Origin: Nakamurella silvestris
GTDB lineage: Bacteria; Actinomycetota; Actinomycetes; Mycobacteriales; Nakamurellaceae
Direction: 5' to 3'
Length of the DNA: 64,000 nucleotides
Assembly (NCBI GenBank): GCA_003576535.1
Contig: QXCQ01000123.1
Location: forward strand, 266 to 64,265
In this document: piece after piece, positions 34,665-43,034 of the stretch
Numbering within the stretch: position 1 is the first letter of the stretch
Layout of the letters: each line of letters opens with the position of its first letter
The notes under the pieces: generated by a model
Databases searched by the model: none
The model's input: only the letters and a program-made list of their open reading frames with translations
Told to the model about the DNA's origin: nothing
Position numbers and translations under genes: made by a program

Positions 34665-35027
34665 ATGCTCGACATCATGTTCGCCACCGGGGCGGTCAAC
34701 GCAGCCTCGAAGTGGGCGACCCAGGCTGAATCGGACGGGCAGTCCTCCGAAGAGCCTGCCTCATTCACCGGGCTGGAACTGCTCAGCGTCCTCGGGGCCG
34801 GCGGTTGGCCGAGCATCCCTGCGCTGGCGGCGGCGTCGGTTGCTGTCGACGCCGCTGAGGCACCGCGGGGAGCGGTGATCACCGACGGTGTCACCGTCGG
34901 CGTGGTGGCCGGGTACGGCAAGGCCGTCGTCCCGGCCGCCCGCACTTGGAACGTCGTCGACCTCGACCCGACCCGGTGGCCGCAGGCATTCCTGGTCCCC
35001 ACGATCACCTACACCGGACGACACTGA
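34665..35027 (+). CDS. Baseplate-region protein of unknown function
   Basis: 120 residues from ATG 34665, with GGAACAGGG upstream. Ala-rich with two helices and a final VVDLDPTRWPQAFLVPTITYTGRH. No recognised fold. Encoded between hub and spike genes and coupled to the next start (ATG overlaps TGA). Confidence 0.65.
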   Translation: MLDIMFATGAVNAASKWATQAESDGQSSEEPASFTGLELLSVLGAGGWPSIPALAAASVAVDAAEAPRGAVITDGVTVGVVAGYGKAVVPAARTWNVVDLDPTRWPQAFLVPTITYTGRH

Positions 35028-35272
35028 TGGGCGGCCCACTCCCCGGCACCCGGCCGCCCCGTCAAGCCCCCGGCCTCCTCGGCGTCTACCGGGCCGAAGT
35101 GGCCGCGACCGGACCGCTGATGGTGACCGTTCCCCGACTCACCGGGCCCGACCGTGTGGGCCCGTGCGAGTCCGCCCTATTCGACACCCCGCTAGAGGTC
35201 GGCGACCCCGTGTGGGTTGTCCCGCTGGAAGGACGCAGGGACGACCTGGTGGTCATCGCCCGGCGAGCCTGA
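35027..35272 (+). CDS. Putative OB-fold spike/baseplate protein
   Basis: 81 residues. LLGVYRAEVAATGPLMVTVPRLTGPDRVGPCESALF...LEVGDPVWVVPLEGRRDDLVVIARR has the strand order and GD-V-WV...DDLVVI ending of the gpV/gp5 OB-fold. It is short, lacking a beta-helix needle, so it may be only the OB base of the spike. Function by pattern and context. Confidence 0.65.
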   Translation: MGGPLPGTRPPRQAPGLLGVYRAEVAATGPLMVTVPRLTGPDRVGPCESALFDTPLEVGDPVWVVPLEGRRDDLVVIARRA

Positions 35273-35314
35273 CCATCCCACCAGCAAACGAAACCCGCCT
35301 GCACTCTGAACACC

Positions 35315-35632
35315 ATGGACATCCTCTCCTACCCCTTCCGCCTCGGATTGGACGGCCGCATGGCCACCGTCGAACAGGGCAGCGATCAGGAGGCGGCCGA
35401 AGCCATCGAGATCATCATCGGATCACGGATCGACGAGCGGCCGATGTGCTGGCCGTTCGGGATCCCGGACCCAACGTTCGCCGGGCTCGAGCCTGACGAC
35501 ATCAACTCCGCCCTGCAGATGTGGGGCCCCACCGGTGTGACCGTGACCGACATCGACACCGAAATCGTCGACGAATACACCGAGAAGAGCGTCGTGAGCT
35601 TCACCCGCGGCCCGGAAGGCGATGCCCTGTGA
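35315..35632 (+). CDS. Baseplate wedge protein (gpW/gp25-like)
   Basis: 105 residues. SYPFRLGLDGRMATVEQGSDQEAAEAIEIIIGSRIDERPMCWPFGIPDPTFAGL is the gp25-like lysozyme-fold wedge signature, including the ERPM motif. It begins sheath polymerisation in contractile machines. Followed at once by gpJ-like. Confidence 0.9.
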   Translation: MDILSYPFRLGLDGRMATVEQGSDQEAAEAIEIIIGSRIDERPMCWPFGIPDPTFAGLEPDDINSALQMWGPTGVTVTDIDTEIVDEYTEKSVVSFTRGPEGDAL

Positions 35633-36762
35633 CCTCCCCGGACCTGACCACCATGGTCAGCACCACCGTTCACGAGGTATCGGAAACCGACCTGGTGAAA
35701 GCGGCCACCGCCGCAATCCGACTTCGAGTTCCCGACTGGCAGCCCCGCGAGGGCAACCTCGAGGTCATGCTCATCGAAGCCGCCGCCGTTCTCGCCGGGC
35801 AGACGGTGTACGCGGTGAACCAGCTCCCCGAGGTCGTCCTCGGCGGGCTCCTCGCCATCAACGGCGTCGTACGCAAACCCGCCACCCCGGCGTGGGGTCA
35901 GATCGCGGTCCTCGCGTCATCCTCGATCCCCGAGGAAAGGACGCTGCCCGCCGGCACGATCATGCGGGCCACAACCGGGCCCGGGGAATCGTTTGACTTC
36001 GTACTGCAATCGAACCTGACGTTCTACCCCGGGTCCGGGCTCGTTCAGTACGGTGAGGGCCGCGCTGTCATCCCGGGGACCGCGCCGAACGGGCTGCCCA
36101 GCGGCACTGTCCTGGAGCTCCTGACTCCGGTTTCGTGGGTTGAGACAGCGATGCTCACGACCGCGGTGAACCCGGGTACCGCTGTCGAAACGTGGCCCGA
36201 GTTCCTGGCCCGAGGGGCGGCATTGCTCCGCAGGCACTCCACCACCCTGGTGACCGCCGATCATTTCACCGCGGCCGCCCTGGATGTTCCGGGTGTGGTG
36301 CGTGCCAAGGTGTTGAACCTGTTCAACCCCGAGACCAGCTACGTACCCGGTGACGCCCCAGGGCATTTGACGGTCGCGGTCTGCGGGGCAGACGGCGAAG
36401 CACTGCCGGAAGAGATTTCCACCCAGTTGCTGCAGTACCTCACCGCGAATGCGCTGGCCGGTCTGGTGATCCACGTGATCGCCCCGAACCTCGTCGGTTT
36501 GAACGTCACCGTCAACATCCAGGTCAAGCCCGGATTCGAGGGAGGAACCGTCGCCGACAGGGTCGAAGCCGCCCTGACGGCCTATCTCGCGCCCACCCGA
36601 TGGCCGTTCGCGAACACCGTGCACGTCAACAACCTGATCGGCGTCGCAGCCGGCGTGCCGGGGGTGGAGCTCGTAGTGTCGACCAACCCGGCGACCGACG
36701 TCGTCCTGTCCTCGACGTTCGCCGTGCTCGTGAACCCGACGGTCACGGTGAACGTCGTATGA
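35629..36762 (+). CDS. Baseplate J-like protein
   Basis: 377 residues from GTG 35629, overlapping gp25. Baseplate J pattern: EVSETDLVKAATAAIRLRVPDWQPREGNLEVMLIEAAAVLAGQTVYAVNQLPEVVL, ERTLPAGTIMRA, EFLARGAALLRRHSTTLVTADHFTAAALDVPGVVRAKVLNLF, and the terminal VNNLIGVAAGVPGVELV. Forms the wedge with gp25 and gpI. Confidence 0.93.
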   Translation: MTSPDLTTMVSTTVHEVSETDLVKAATAAIRLRVPDWQPREGNLEVMLIEAAAVLAGQTVYAVNQLPEVVLGGLLAINGVVRKPATPAWGQIAVLASSSIPEERTLPAGTIMRATTGPGESFDFVLQSNLTFYPGSGLVQYGEGRAVIPGTAPNGLPSGTVLELLTPVSWVETAMLTTAVNPGTAVETWPEFLARGAALLRRHSTTLVTADHFTAAALDVPGVVRAKVLNLFNPETSYVPGDAPGHLTVAVCGADGEALPEEISTQLLQYLTANALAGLVIHVIAPNLVGLNVTVNIQVKPGFEGGTVADRVEAALTAYLAPTRWPFANTVHVNNLIGVAAGVPGVELVVSTNPATDVVLSSTFAVLVNPTVTVNVV

Positions 36763-37367
36763 GCCATTCCGATGTGCTCTGGTCCTTCATGCCGGAGGTC
36801 GTGCGCGATTCCGACCAGGCCGCGCGCGGGACGGGCCCGACGAATCTCCTGCGCACCTTCAGCGATGGGGTGGCCGGGATGTTCGACCCCGCCGCAGAGA
36901 CCATCGGTCAGGCGCTGGCCGGGCAGCTCACCTCACCGGACCACACCCCTGACGTTTGGGTGCGTTGGCTGGCGCAGGCCTGCGGGGTGGACCCGGACGG
37001 GCCGCTGCCCGACGTGCGCCGCCGGATCCTCGCCAGGGCCGAGGCACCGGCGATCGGGTCCCGTTCGGCCATCGCCGCTGTCACCCGCCAGTTCCTCACC
37101 GGGGCCCGGCAGGTCGCCGTCGGCGCCGTGCCCCCTTGGACAATTCGCGTCGGCGTCCGGGCGGAGGAAGCACCGGAAGGCCTCGAGGTGTTGGCCATCC
37201 AGATCCGCGAGTCGGGGATGATGCCGGCCGGATTCGCCCTCGAGGTGCTCGCCGTCCGCCCGACGTGGGGCGACATCGACGATGCAGTTGGGCCGCGCTG
37301 GTCCGGTGCCCCCGTCGGTCTCACCTGGGCTCAGATGGACTCCAAGGGCGTCGATCTCGGCGGGTAG
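36759..37367 (+). CDS. Tail protein I-like baseplate wedge protein
   Basis: 202 residues from ATG 36759. LWSFMPEVVRDSDQAARGTGPTNLLRTFSDGVAGMFDP then DVWVRWLAQACGVDPDGPLPDVRRRILARAEAPAIGSRSAIAAVTRQFLTG matches the P2 gpI/Mu gp48 family. It ends the baseplate block and should attach fibres. Confidence 0.85.
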   Translation: MSHSDVLWSFMPEVVRDSDQAARGTGPTNLLRTFSDGVAGMFDPAAETIGQALAGQLTSPDHTPDVWVRWLAQACGVDPDGPLPDVRRRILARAEAPAIGSRSAIAAVTRQFLTGARQVAVGAVPPWTIRVGVRAEEAPEGLEVLAIQIRESGMMPAGFALEVLAVRPTWGDIDDAVGPRWSGAPVGLTWAQMDSKGVDLGG

Positions 37368-37421
37368 GCGACACCGCTTCCCTCCCACCCGAAACGGTCG
37401 TATCGCCGGATTGTCGTTTCC

Positions 37422-38936
37422 ATGACGACCTCCCCTACTGCCCGGTTTGGATTCCCGCGGGCGACATCCGATGGGGACGACTGGCCGGCCCGGCCGGGCT
37501 GGATGGAAGTCTTCGACGCGATCGACACGAAATCGGCGCAGTTCGCGGAGGGCCCCCTCTCGGCCCGCCCGCCCTACGGCCGCGGCGGCTTGTTCTACCT
37601 GGTGACCGACGGCCCGGCCCGCCGGCTGTGGTACGACACTGGCGGCCAGTGGTTGGATCTCACTCCGATCGGCGGTACCGACCCGTCCGTTGTCACGGTC
37701 GGCGGGACCGGCGCTGAGGGGACATCTCAGCGCGCGGCCCGCGCCGACCACACCCACTCGATCCCGACCCTGACAGCCGCCGATATCCCGGCCATTCCGG
37801 CGTCGAAGATCAACACGACTCTGCCGATCAACCGGGGCGGCACCGGCAACACAACGGCACCGGACGACGACTACATGGTCGGCGGTGGGGGCGGGGCGTT
37901 CCTGTACTTCTCCCCGTCCCAGGTCCTCACCAAGATCGGTGCCGTCGGCACCAGTCGAACGATCACGGCGGGCACCGGCCTTCAGGGCGGCGGCGACCTC
38001 ACCACGAACCGGTCCTTCTCGGTCCTGTTCGGCGCCGCCGCCGGGACCGTGGCGCAGGGCAACGACTCTCGTCTCTCGGATGCCCGGGTGCCGAAAGGGG
38101 CGGCTGGCGGTGTCCTCTCTGGCACGTATCCCGACCCCGGTTTCGCACCAGCACTGTTCGACCCGGCCGCGAACGTGGCGGGCATGCGCACACTCGGGGC
38201 AGGGGCCACCCAGGCCGCCCCAGGGAACGACTCGCGGTTCACCGACTCAAGGCGACCGAACGGGGCCGCTGGCGGCGACCTGGAAGGCAGCTACCCGTCC
38301 CCGACGATCCGCGCTGACCTCCGGGATCCGGCCGCGGGAACGGCGGGCCTGCGCACGCTGGGCACGAACGGTCAGCAGGCCGCCGCGGGAAACGACGCCC
38401 GGTTCTCCGACCCCCGGGTGCCCAAAGGCAGCGCCGGTGGTGTCCTCGCTGGCACCTACCCGAACCCCGCCCTGAATCCCGCGCTGAACGACCCCATCGC
38501 AGAGGTCGCTGGTCTGCGGACGCTCGGTTCGGGCCCGCTCCAAGCTGCCCCCGGCGACCACACCCACCCGCCGGGGCCGTGGCTCGACATCACCCCGAAT
38601 ACTGCCGGCGGCTGGTCCCACGGAACGATCAAGGCACAGACGCGCCTCAACGGCGGGAAGCTCGAGTACGTCGGCATCCTCAAAAAGACGGCCCCGGCGA
38701 TCGGCATTACCGTCACGCCCTGCGGAACGGTCGCCGAGGCGCACCGCCTGCCAGCAGGCACTCTGCCCCCGTTCATGGGTGTTGTGATGCGGAACCTCGA
38801 CGCAGGCACCAATCAGTCCGGGCAGGCATTGGTGACACCCGTCACCGGGGTCATTCAGGTCGGCGCTTCGGCGGGTGGCACCGCCTCTCCGGACGCCGTT
38901 CATTTCACCCTCTGCTCGCACCTGGCCGCCCTGTGA
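37422..38936 (+). CDS. Tail fibre protein with 55-residue repeats
   Basis: 504 residues from ATG 37422. The N-terminus (TARFGFPRATSDGDDWPARPGWMEVFDAID) is the attachment region seen in actinophage fibres, followed by ADHTHSIPTLTAADIPAIPASKINTTLPINRGGTGNTT. Residues 221-385 form three 55-residue repeats. The C-terminal 120 residues (PWLDITPNTAGGW to LCSHLAAL) form a beta domain likely used for host binding. A second fibre gene follows the lysis genes. Confidence 0.88.
   Translation: MTTSPTARFGFPRATSDGDDWPARPGWMEVFDAIDTKSAQFAEGPLSARPPYGRGGLFYLVTDGPARRLWYDTGGQWLDLTPIGGTDPSVVTVGGTGAEGTSQRAARADHTHSIPTLTAADIPAIPASKINTTLPINRGGTGNTTAPDDDYMVGGGGGAFLYFSPSQVLTKIGAVGTSRTITAGTGLQGGGDLTTNRSFSVLFGAAAGTVAQGNDSRLSDARVPKGAAGGVLSGTYPDPGFAPALFDPAANVAGMRTLGAGATQAAPGNDSRFTDSRRPNGAAGGDLEGSYPSPTIRADLRDPAAGTAGLRTLGTNGQQAAAGNDARFSDPRVPKGSAGGVLAGTYPNPALNPALNDPIAEVAGLRTLGSGPLQAAPGDHTHPPGPWLDITPNTAGGWSHGTIKAQTRLNGGKLEYVGILKKTAPAIGITVTPCGTVAEAHRLPAGTLPPFMGVVMRNLDAGTNQSGQALVTPVTGVIQVGASAGGTASPDAVHFTLCSHLAAL
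38082..38576 (+). repeat. Three 165-bp repeats in the fibre gene
   Basis: Units start at 38082, 38247 and 38412, exactly 165 bp apart (55 residues). Conserved elements per unit: RxPxGxAGGxLxGxYPxP, DPxAxxAGxRTLG, QAAxGxDxRFxDx. Nucleotide identity is partial, so repeats are old enough to have diverged. Confidence 0.85.
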
Positions 38937-39334
38937 CCGAATCCGTGATCAATGCCCTCATCGGGGCCGCTGGGGTCGTCTTCGTAGCGATCATCGGCGG
39001 TCTGGTGGCCATCCTCCGGGACAGCCGGCAAGCCCGAAGCGAAATCGCCGTCGTCCGAACCGAGATGGCGAGCAAGCTCACCGAAGTTCGGACCGAGATC
39101 ACCAGCACCCGAGCCGATGTGGCCCGGGTCGTCCACCAGGTGTTCCCCAACGGCGGCGGATCGATCCTCGACAAGGTCTCCCAGCTGAAAACCGATCTGG
39201 ACTCGTCCCGGACCGAACGCCGCGGCCAGATCGATGCGATCCACCGGCGCATGGACGAAGTCCTCATCGGCCGGCCGCGCTTCGATCCCACTCCGACCCA
39301 ACCGATTCCACCGACCCCCGGAGGCACCACGTGA
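38933..39334 (+). CDS. Membrane protein with coiled coil in the lysis region
   Basis: 133 residues from GTG 38933. One transmembrane helix (ALIGAAGVVFVAIIGGLVAIL) near the N-terminus, then a long coiled coil (EIAVVRTEMASKLTEVRTEITSTRADVARVVHQV ... VSQLKTDLDSSRTERRGQIDAIHRRMDEVL) and a Pro/Thr-rich end. Similar to DUF2746-type proteins found near actinophage lysis genes. May help holin function or form a spanning complex; alternative is a virion part. Confidence 0.75.
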   Translation: MTESVINALIGAAGVVFVAIIGGLVAILRDSRQARSEIAVVRTEMASKLTEVRTEITSTRADVARVVHQVFPNGGGSILDKVSQLKTDLDSSRTERRGQIDAIHRRMDEVLIGRPRFDPTPTQPIPPTPGGTT

Positions 39335-39540
39335 GCGACACCCCCGAACCGATCGACGAGTGGGCCGATCAGCCGCCCACCGAGGCGGACCTGATCGACA
39401 AGACCACGTTCCCGGCACCCGATGACCCGGATGCCCCAATCGACCTGCCCAACGACTGGACCCCGGGCGATCTCGTTGTGCTCGACTTTGGCCTGTCTGC
39501 CCCGCAGGAGACCGGCCCCTTGGGAGAGGTGACGTTCTGA
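39331..39540 (+). CDS. Small acidic protein next to endolysin
   Basis: 69 residues from GTG 39331, overlapping on both sides. Very acidic (EPIDEWADQPPTEADLIDKTTFPAPDDPDAPIDLPNDW), with no hydrophobic helix. Function unknown; the coupling to the endolysin gene suggests chaperone-like or regulatory control of lysis. Confidence 0.65.
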   Translation: MSDTPEPIDEWADQPPTEADLIDKTTFPAPDDPDAPIDLPNDWTPGDLVVLDFGLSAPQETGPLGEVTF

Positions 39541-40343
39541 TGGCAACTAAGACAGCGGTTCTCGACGTCGCCCGCTCGCAGGTGGGCTACAACGGCACCG
39601 GGACCGAGAACAACCCCCTGTCGAAATACGGTGACTGGTACGGGATCAACCCGGGCCAGTGGTGCGCCATGTTCCTGTCCTGGTGCGACGACCAGGCCGG
39701 TGGCGGGTCTTTCCCGAAGTTCGCCTACTGCCCCAACATCGAGTCGTGGGGCCAGAACAACGGCCGGTGGATCGACAAGGACGGCGACCCGCAGGTCGGC
39801 GACATCGTCGTGATGGACTACGGACTCGGCCGCGCCTCGCACGTCGGTTTCCTCGAAGCGGTGTACGACACCTACATCGTCACCCTGGAAGGCAACACCA
39901 CCGACGCCGGACAGGGCCGCACCGGAAACTCGATGCGCCGCAAGCAGCACAACCGCAACGGCCGCGAGATCCGCGGATACGTCCGGCCGAACTACTCCGC
40001 CACCCCGCCGCCCCCGGCACCCACACCGAAGCCCGGGATCGGCATGTCGAAAACCCGGCGGGCGTACCAGCTCCCGAAGGGCCAGGGCTACGCCAAGGCA
40101 GGCGTGAAGGTGAAGGGGTACAGCCGCCTGGTCGACGGCACCGGATCCGAAGGACAGAAGGCCAACGTCATCCGCCTGCAGAAGGCACTGGCCCGCAAGG
40201 GCTACCCGCTGACCGGCACCGGGTTCTACGGGCCGGCAACCGCGGCGGCGGTCCTGGACTTCCAGCGGAAGACCAAGGGCAAGGTGTCGCCCTCCGGGGC
40301 GGTCGGCCCGAAGACGTGGGAGCTGATCGGGGTGACCGACTGA
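39540..40343 (+). CDS. Endolysin: CHAP amidase/peptidase with peptidoglycan-binding domain
   Basis: 267 residues. The N-terminal CHAP domain has catalytic Cys42 in GQWCAMFLSW and His101 in GRASHVGFLE. After a Pro-rich linker near 155-170, the C-terminus (VIRLQKALARKGYPLTGTGFYGPATAAAVLDFQRKTKG) is a PG_binding_1 domain. It cleaves peptide cross-links or the amide bond. No signal peptide, so it depends on the holin encoded next. Confidence 0.93.
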   Translation: MATKTAVLDVARSQVGYNGTGTENNPLSKYGDWYGINPGQWCAMFLSWCDDQAGGGSFPKFAYCPNIESWGQNNGRWIDKDGDPQVGDIVVMDYGLGRASHVGFLEAVYDTYIVTLEGNTTDAGQGRTGNSMRRKQHNRNGREIRGYVRPNYSATPPPPAPTPKPGIGMSKTRRAYQLPKGQGYAKAGVKVKGYSRLVDGTGSEGQKANVIRLQKALARKGYPLTGTGFYGPATAAAVLDFQRKTKGKVSPSGAVGPKTWELIGVTD

Positions 40344-40558
40344 TGTCCATCGCCCCCTACCGCAAAGCCGTCACCACCGCTGTGGCCACCACAGCGGCGG
40401 CGGCGGGCGCGTTCATGGCCGACGGCAGTTTCACCGTGGCAGAGGCCGTCATGTCCGTCGGTGCTGGCCTGACCGCTGCCGCGGCGACCTACCTGGTTCC
40501 CAACGCGCCGGATCCCCGGCCCGGCCGGCATGCGGTCAACGAATCCGACAAGGACTGA
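40343..40558 (+). CDS. Putative holin
   Basis: 71 residues from ATG 40343. Two hydrophobic segments (AVTTAVATTAAAAGAFMA and AVMSVGAGLTAAAATYLV), short loop, charged C-terminal tail GRHAVNESDKD. Directly follows the endolysin, as expected for a holin that opens the membrane at lysis. Confidence 0.82.
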   Translation: MSIAPYRKAVTTAVATTAAAAGAFMADGSFTVAEAVMSVGAGLTAAAATYLVPNAPDPRPGRHAVNESDKD

Positions 40559-40565
40559 TCTGCCC

Positions 40566-40886
40566 GTGGCGACGATCACGAACCTCACGATCATCCAAGG
40601 GATCGCCTTCGAGCAATCCTGGGAGATCGTGGCTTTCGGGTCCCCTGTTGACAACTCGTGGACCGGGAAATGCCAGATCCGGCCGTTCGCCACGTCCGAG
40701 GTGGTGCTCCACGAGTTTCCCGTGGAGATCGCCAGTGGTGTGGCCAGAATCCAGGTTTCACCGGAGGTCTCGGCCGATTGGGTGTGGACGTCAGGTGTGT
40801 TCGATCTGGTGCTGACCCCGGAGGGCGGGAAGCCGTACCAGATCATTCAGGGTGCGGTGGCTGTCGTCGGGCGGGTGTCACGGTGA
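40566..40886 (+). CDS. Phage protein upstream of second fibre (unknown)
   Basis: 106 residues from GTG 40566, the first start after the holin stop; AAGGA lies at 40550-40554, further than usual, and an ATG at 40530 inside the holin gene is an alternative. Beta-rich: TITNLTIIQGIAFEQSWEIVAFGSPVDNSWTGKCQIRPF...VWTSGVFDLVLTPEGGKPYQIIQGAVAVVG. This pattern is seen in small proteins encoded before fibre genes. Probably a fibre accessory or adaptor. Confidence 0.72.
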   Translation: MATITNLTIIQGIAFEQSWEIVAFGSPVDNSWTGKCQIRPFATSEVVLHEFPVEIASGVARIQVSPEVSADWVWTSGVFDLVLTPEGGKPYQIIQGAVAVVGRVSR

Positions 40887-42211
40887 GCGACTTCCAGGTC
40901 ACCGCGCTGGTCGCGCCTCGTCCGACGCAGGTCTCCATCGGCGGACAGGTGCCGATCCCGGCCGCCCCGGTCATCAAGGGCGAGACGGGTGACAGCGCCT
41001 ACCAGTCGGCGGTGGCGGAGGGGTTCGTCGGCACTATCGGTGAGTGGTTGGCCTCGTTGAAGGGCCCTCCCGGTGAGACACCGAACCTGGACCTGTTGGC
41101 CACCAAGGTCGAGCTCGCCCGGGTCCAGGAACAGATCCCGGACCCGGGCACCTTGGCCACGAAGGCCGAGTTGATGGCCGTTGATGGTCGGATCCCCAGC
41201 ATCGATGACCTGGCCACCCGGCCGGAACTCGAGCAGGTCCGGTCCTCGCTGGCCGGGTACGCCACGATCAGCTACACCAACACGGCGATCACCGTGGCCT
41301 CCGGGGCCGACCGGGACCGGGCCAACCACACCGGCACGATCGACACCTCGGTGATCTCCGATTTCGCCTCCAAGGTCATGGCCCTGATCAACAGCCTCAA
41401 GGGTCAGCCCGGCGGCCTGGCCACCCTCGACGATTCCGGGTTCGTGTCGGCATCGAACATGTCGACCCTGTACCTCACCTCGGTGCGGGAGTTCCCCGAC
41501 ATCGAATCCATGCTCGCCTGGGACGACGCGCAGGAGGGCGACGGCGGAATCATCCGCTCCGCCGAGGACCCCCGCTACGGGGTCACTTACATCCTGGGCA
41601 CCGGTGACCACACCGACCTGGACTCCTGGTCGCCGCTGCCCTCCCCGCTCGGCGGGGTCACCACGGTCAACGGCCGCCCCGGTGACGTCATCGGCCTGGC
41701 CGAGCTGACCGACCTGGACGCGATCTGGGATGCGCTGAACGTCCACCTGTCCGACATGGCCAACCCGCACCGGACCACGAAGTCGCAGATCGGTTTGGGG
41801 CAGGTCGACAACACCCCGGACTCCGGGAAGACGGTGGCCCGCGCGGCGACGGCCGGGGCTTCCGACACCGCCGGGCACGCCTCCACCGCCGGCTACGCGA
41901 CCACCGCGGGGTCGGCCGGAACGGCGACCACCGCGGGCACAGCGAACTCGGCGACAAGCGCGGCGGCTGCGACCACCCTGATCGGCCTCACCGCCACCCT
42001 GGCCGAACTGAACCGCCTGGCCGGGGTCACCGGCGGAGTGCAAGGCCAACTCGACGCCCGGGCGGCGAGGGCCGACACGTTCGCGTTCCTGCTCCACGGC
42101 AACGACCCGAACTACCCGCGGCCGAACTGGGGATACAAGGGGTACATCTGGATCGGCACTGTGAAACCCGCCCTGCAGGTCGAACCGGACCGGTACTGGG
42201 GTCCGGCGTGA
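40883..42211 (+). CDS. Second tail fibre protein
   Basis: 442 residues from GTG 40883. N-terminal PVIKGETGDSAYQSAVAEGFVGTIGEWLASLKGPPGETP contains a short collagen-like GPPG; TLATKAELMAVDGRIPSIDDLATRPELEQVRSSLAGYA is coiled-coil; LSDMANPHRTTKSQIGLGQVDNT and the Ala/Thr/Gly AGYATTAGSAGTATTAG stretch are classic fibre shaft elements. Ends with PNYPRPNWGYKGYIWIGT. Expected to adsorb to the cell surface. Confidence 0.88.
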   Translation: MSDFQVTALVAPRPTQVSIGGQVPIPAAPVIKGETGDSAYQSAVAEGFVGTIGEWLASLKGPPGETPNLDLLATKVELARVQEQIPDPGTLATKAELMAVDGRIPSIDDLATRPELEQVRSSLAGYATISYTNTAITVASGADRDRANHTGTIDTSVISDFASKVMALINSLKGQPGGLATLDDSGFVSASNMSTLYLTSVREFPDIESMLAWDDAQEGDGGIIRSAEDPRYGVTYILGTGDHTDLDSWSPLPSPLGGVTTVNGRPGDVIGLAELTDLDAIWDALNVHLSDMANPHRTTKSQIGLGQVDNTPDSGKTVARAATAGASDTAGHASTAGYATTAGSAGTATTAGTANSATSAAAATTLIGLTATLAELNRLAGVTGGVQGQLDARAARADTFAFLLHGNDPNYPRPNWGYKGYIWIGTVKPALQVEPDRYWGPA

Positions 42212-42969
42212 TCTACACCGCCTCCGGGACACCGGTGGTCGACCGGGCTTTCCACAACGGCGTCCGCACGGTGGACCCGATCACGGACGGCCCGAGACCG
42301 CTGGTCGCGTTCTGGGCCGGCGACCCGAACGGTGCCAACGGCCCCGGCGGTGCCCCCCTGGTGAACGGCGACCGGATCGACCGGTGGCGTGACCCGATCA
42401 CCGGGCAGTACCTGACCAACACCGGTGGCACCGCCCGGCCGGTGTACGAGCGCAGTGCTCTGATGGGCGGGCAGTGGGTGGCCCGTTTCCTGCGCACCTC
42501 GAACCACCATCTCGTGCTGCCCTACGTCCGCGCGCAGGCGTATTGGGCGGTCCTCATCGCTGCGTTCACCGGCCCCACCGCGACCACGGAGCTGGTGCTG
42601 GCCACCGGCCAGTCCGGGAACGCCGGGATCGGCAAGGCCGGGTCCACGAACCAGTACTTCATCTCGGCCGGGACCGTGATCCATTCCGGGGTGCCATGGG
42701 TGGCCGACAAACCCCGCCTGATCGTCGCCAGGTTCCAAGGGGCTTCCAGTACCCAGCGGATCGACAAGGTCACCGGTACCGCCGGGAACCCCGGGACCGG
42801 GGCGATGACCGCGTTCAAGCTCGGATCCGCTGGCGACGGCGGCCTCGTCGGGGCGAACAGCGCCACCTGCGAAATCGGGTTCGCCGCGATCTACGACAAG
42901 GACCCGTACGCCGACAACACCGGGCAGGTACTCACCGCCCTGGCCCGCGATTACGGAGTCGACTACTGA
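42208..42969 (+). CDS. Putative lectin-like receptor-binding protein
   Basis: 253 residues, coupled to the fibre by ATGA. PLVAFWAGDPNGANGPGGAPLVNGDRIDRWRDPITGQ, then beta strands such as QAYWAVLIAAFTGP and RLIVARFQGASSTQRIDKVTGTAGNPGTG, ending CEIGFAAIYDKDPYADNTGQVLTALARDYGV, resembling ConA-like jelly-roll domains of phage tail tips. Likely the distal receptor-binding subunit. Confidence 0.72.
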   Translation: MIYTASGTPVVDRAFHNGVRTVDPITDGPRPLVAFWAGDPNGANGPGGAPLVNGDRIDRWRDPITGQYLTNTGGTARPVYERSALMGGQWVARFLRTSNHHLVLPYVRAQAYWAVLIAAFTGPTATTELVLATGQSGNAGIGKAGSTNQYFISAGTVIHSGVPWVADKPRLIVARFQGASSTQRIDKVTGTAGNPGTGAMTAFKLGSAGDGGLVGANSATCEIGFAAIYDKDPYADNTGQVLTALARDYGVDY

Positions 42970-43034
42970 CCAAATTCAGCCACATCCGCACCGCGCACGC
43001 GGCAGCGGACCAACCCCCTCGAAAGGAACACCCT

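Noticed and set aside
34636-34665. Nine-codon frame ATGAAGGACCC... before the 34665 gene
   Set aside because: Too short and lies across the ribosome site of the next gene; no support beyond start and stop.
41820-41990. Short-period repeat that could be a CRISPR or satellite
   Set aside because: It is the Ala/Thr/Gly-rich shaft (AGYATTAGSAGTATTAG) of the fibre gene; no repeat-spacer structure is seen anywhere in the window.
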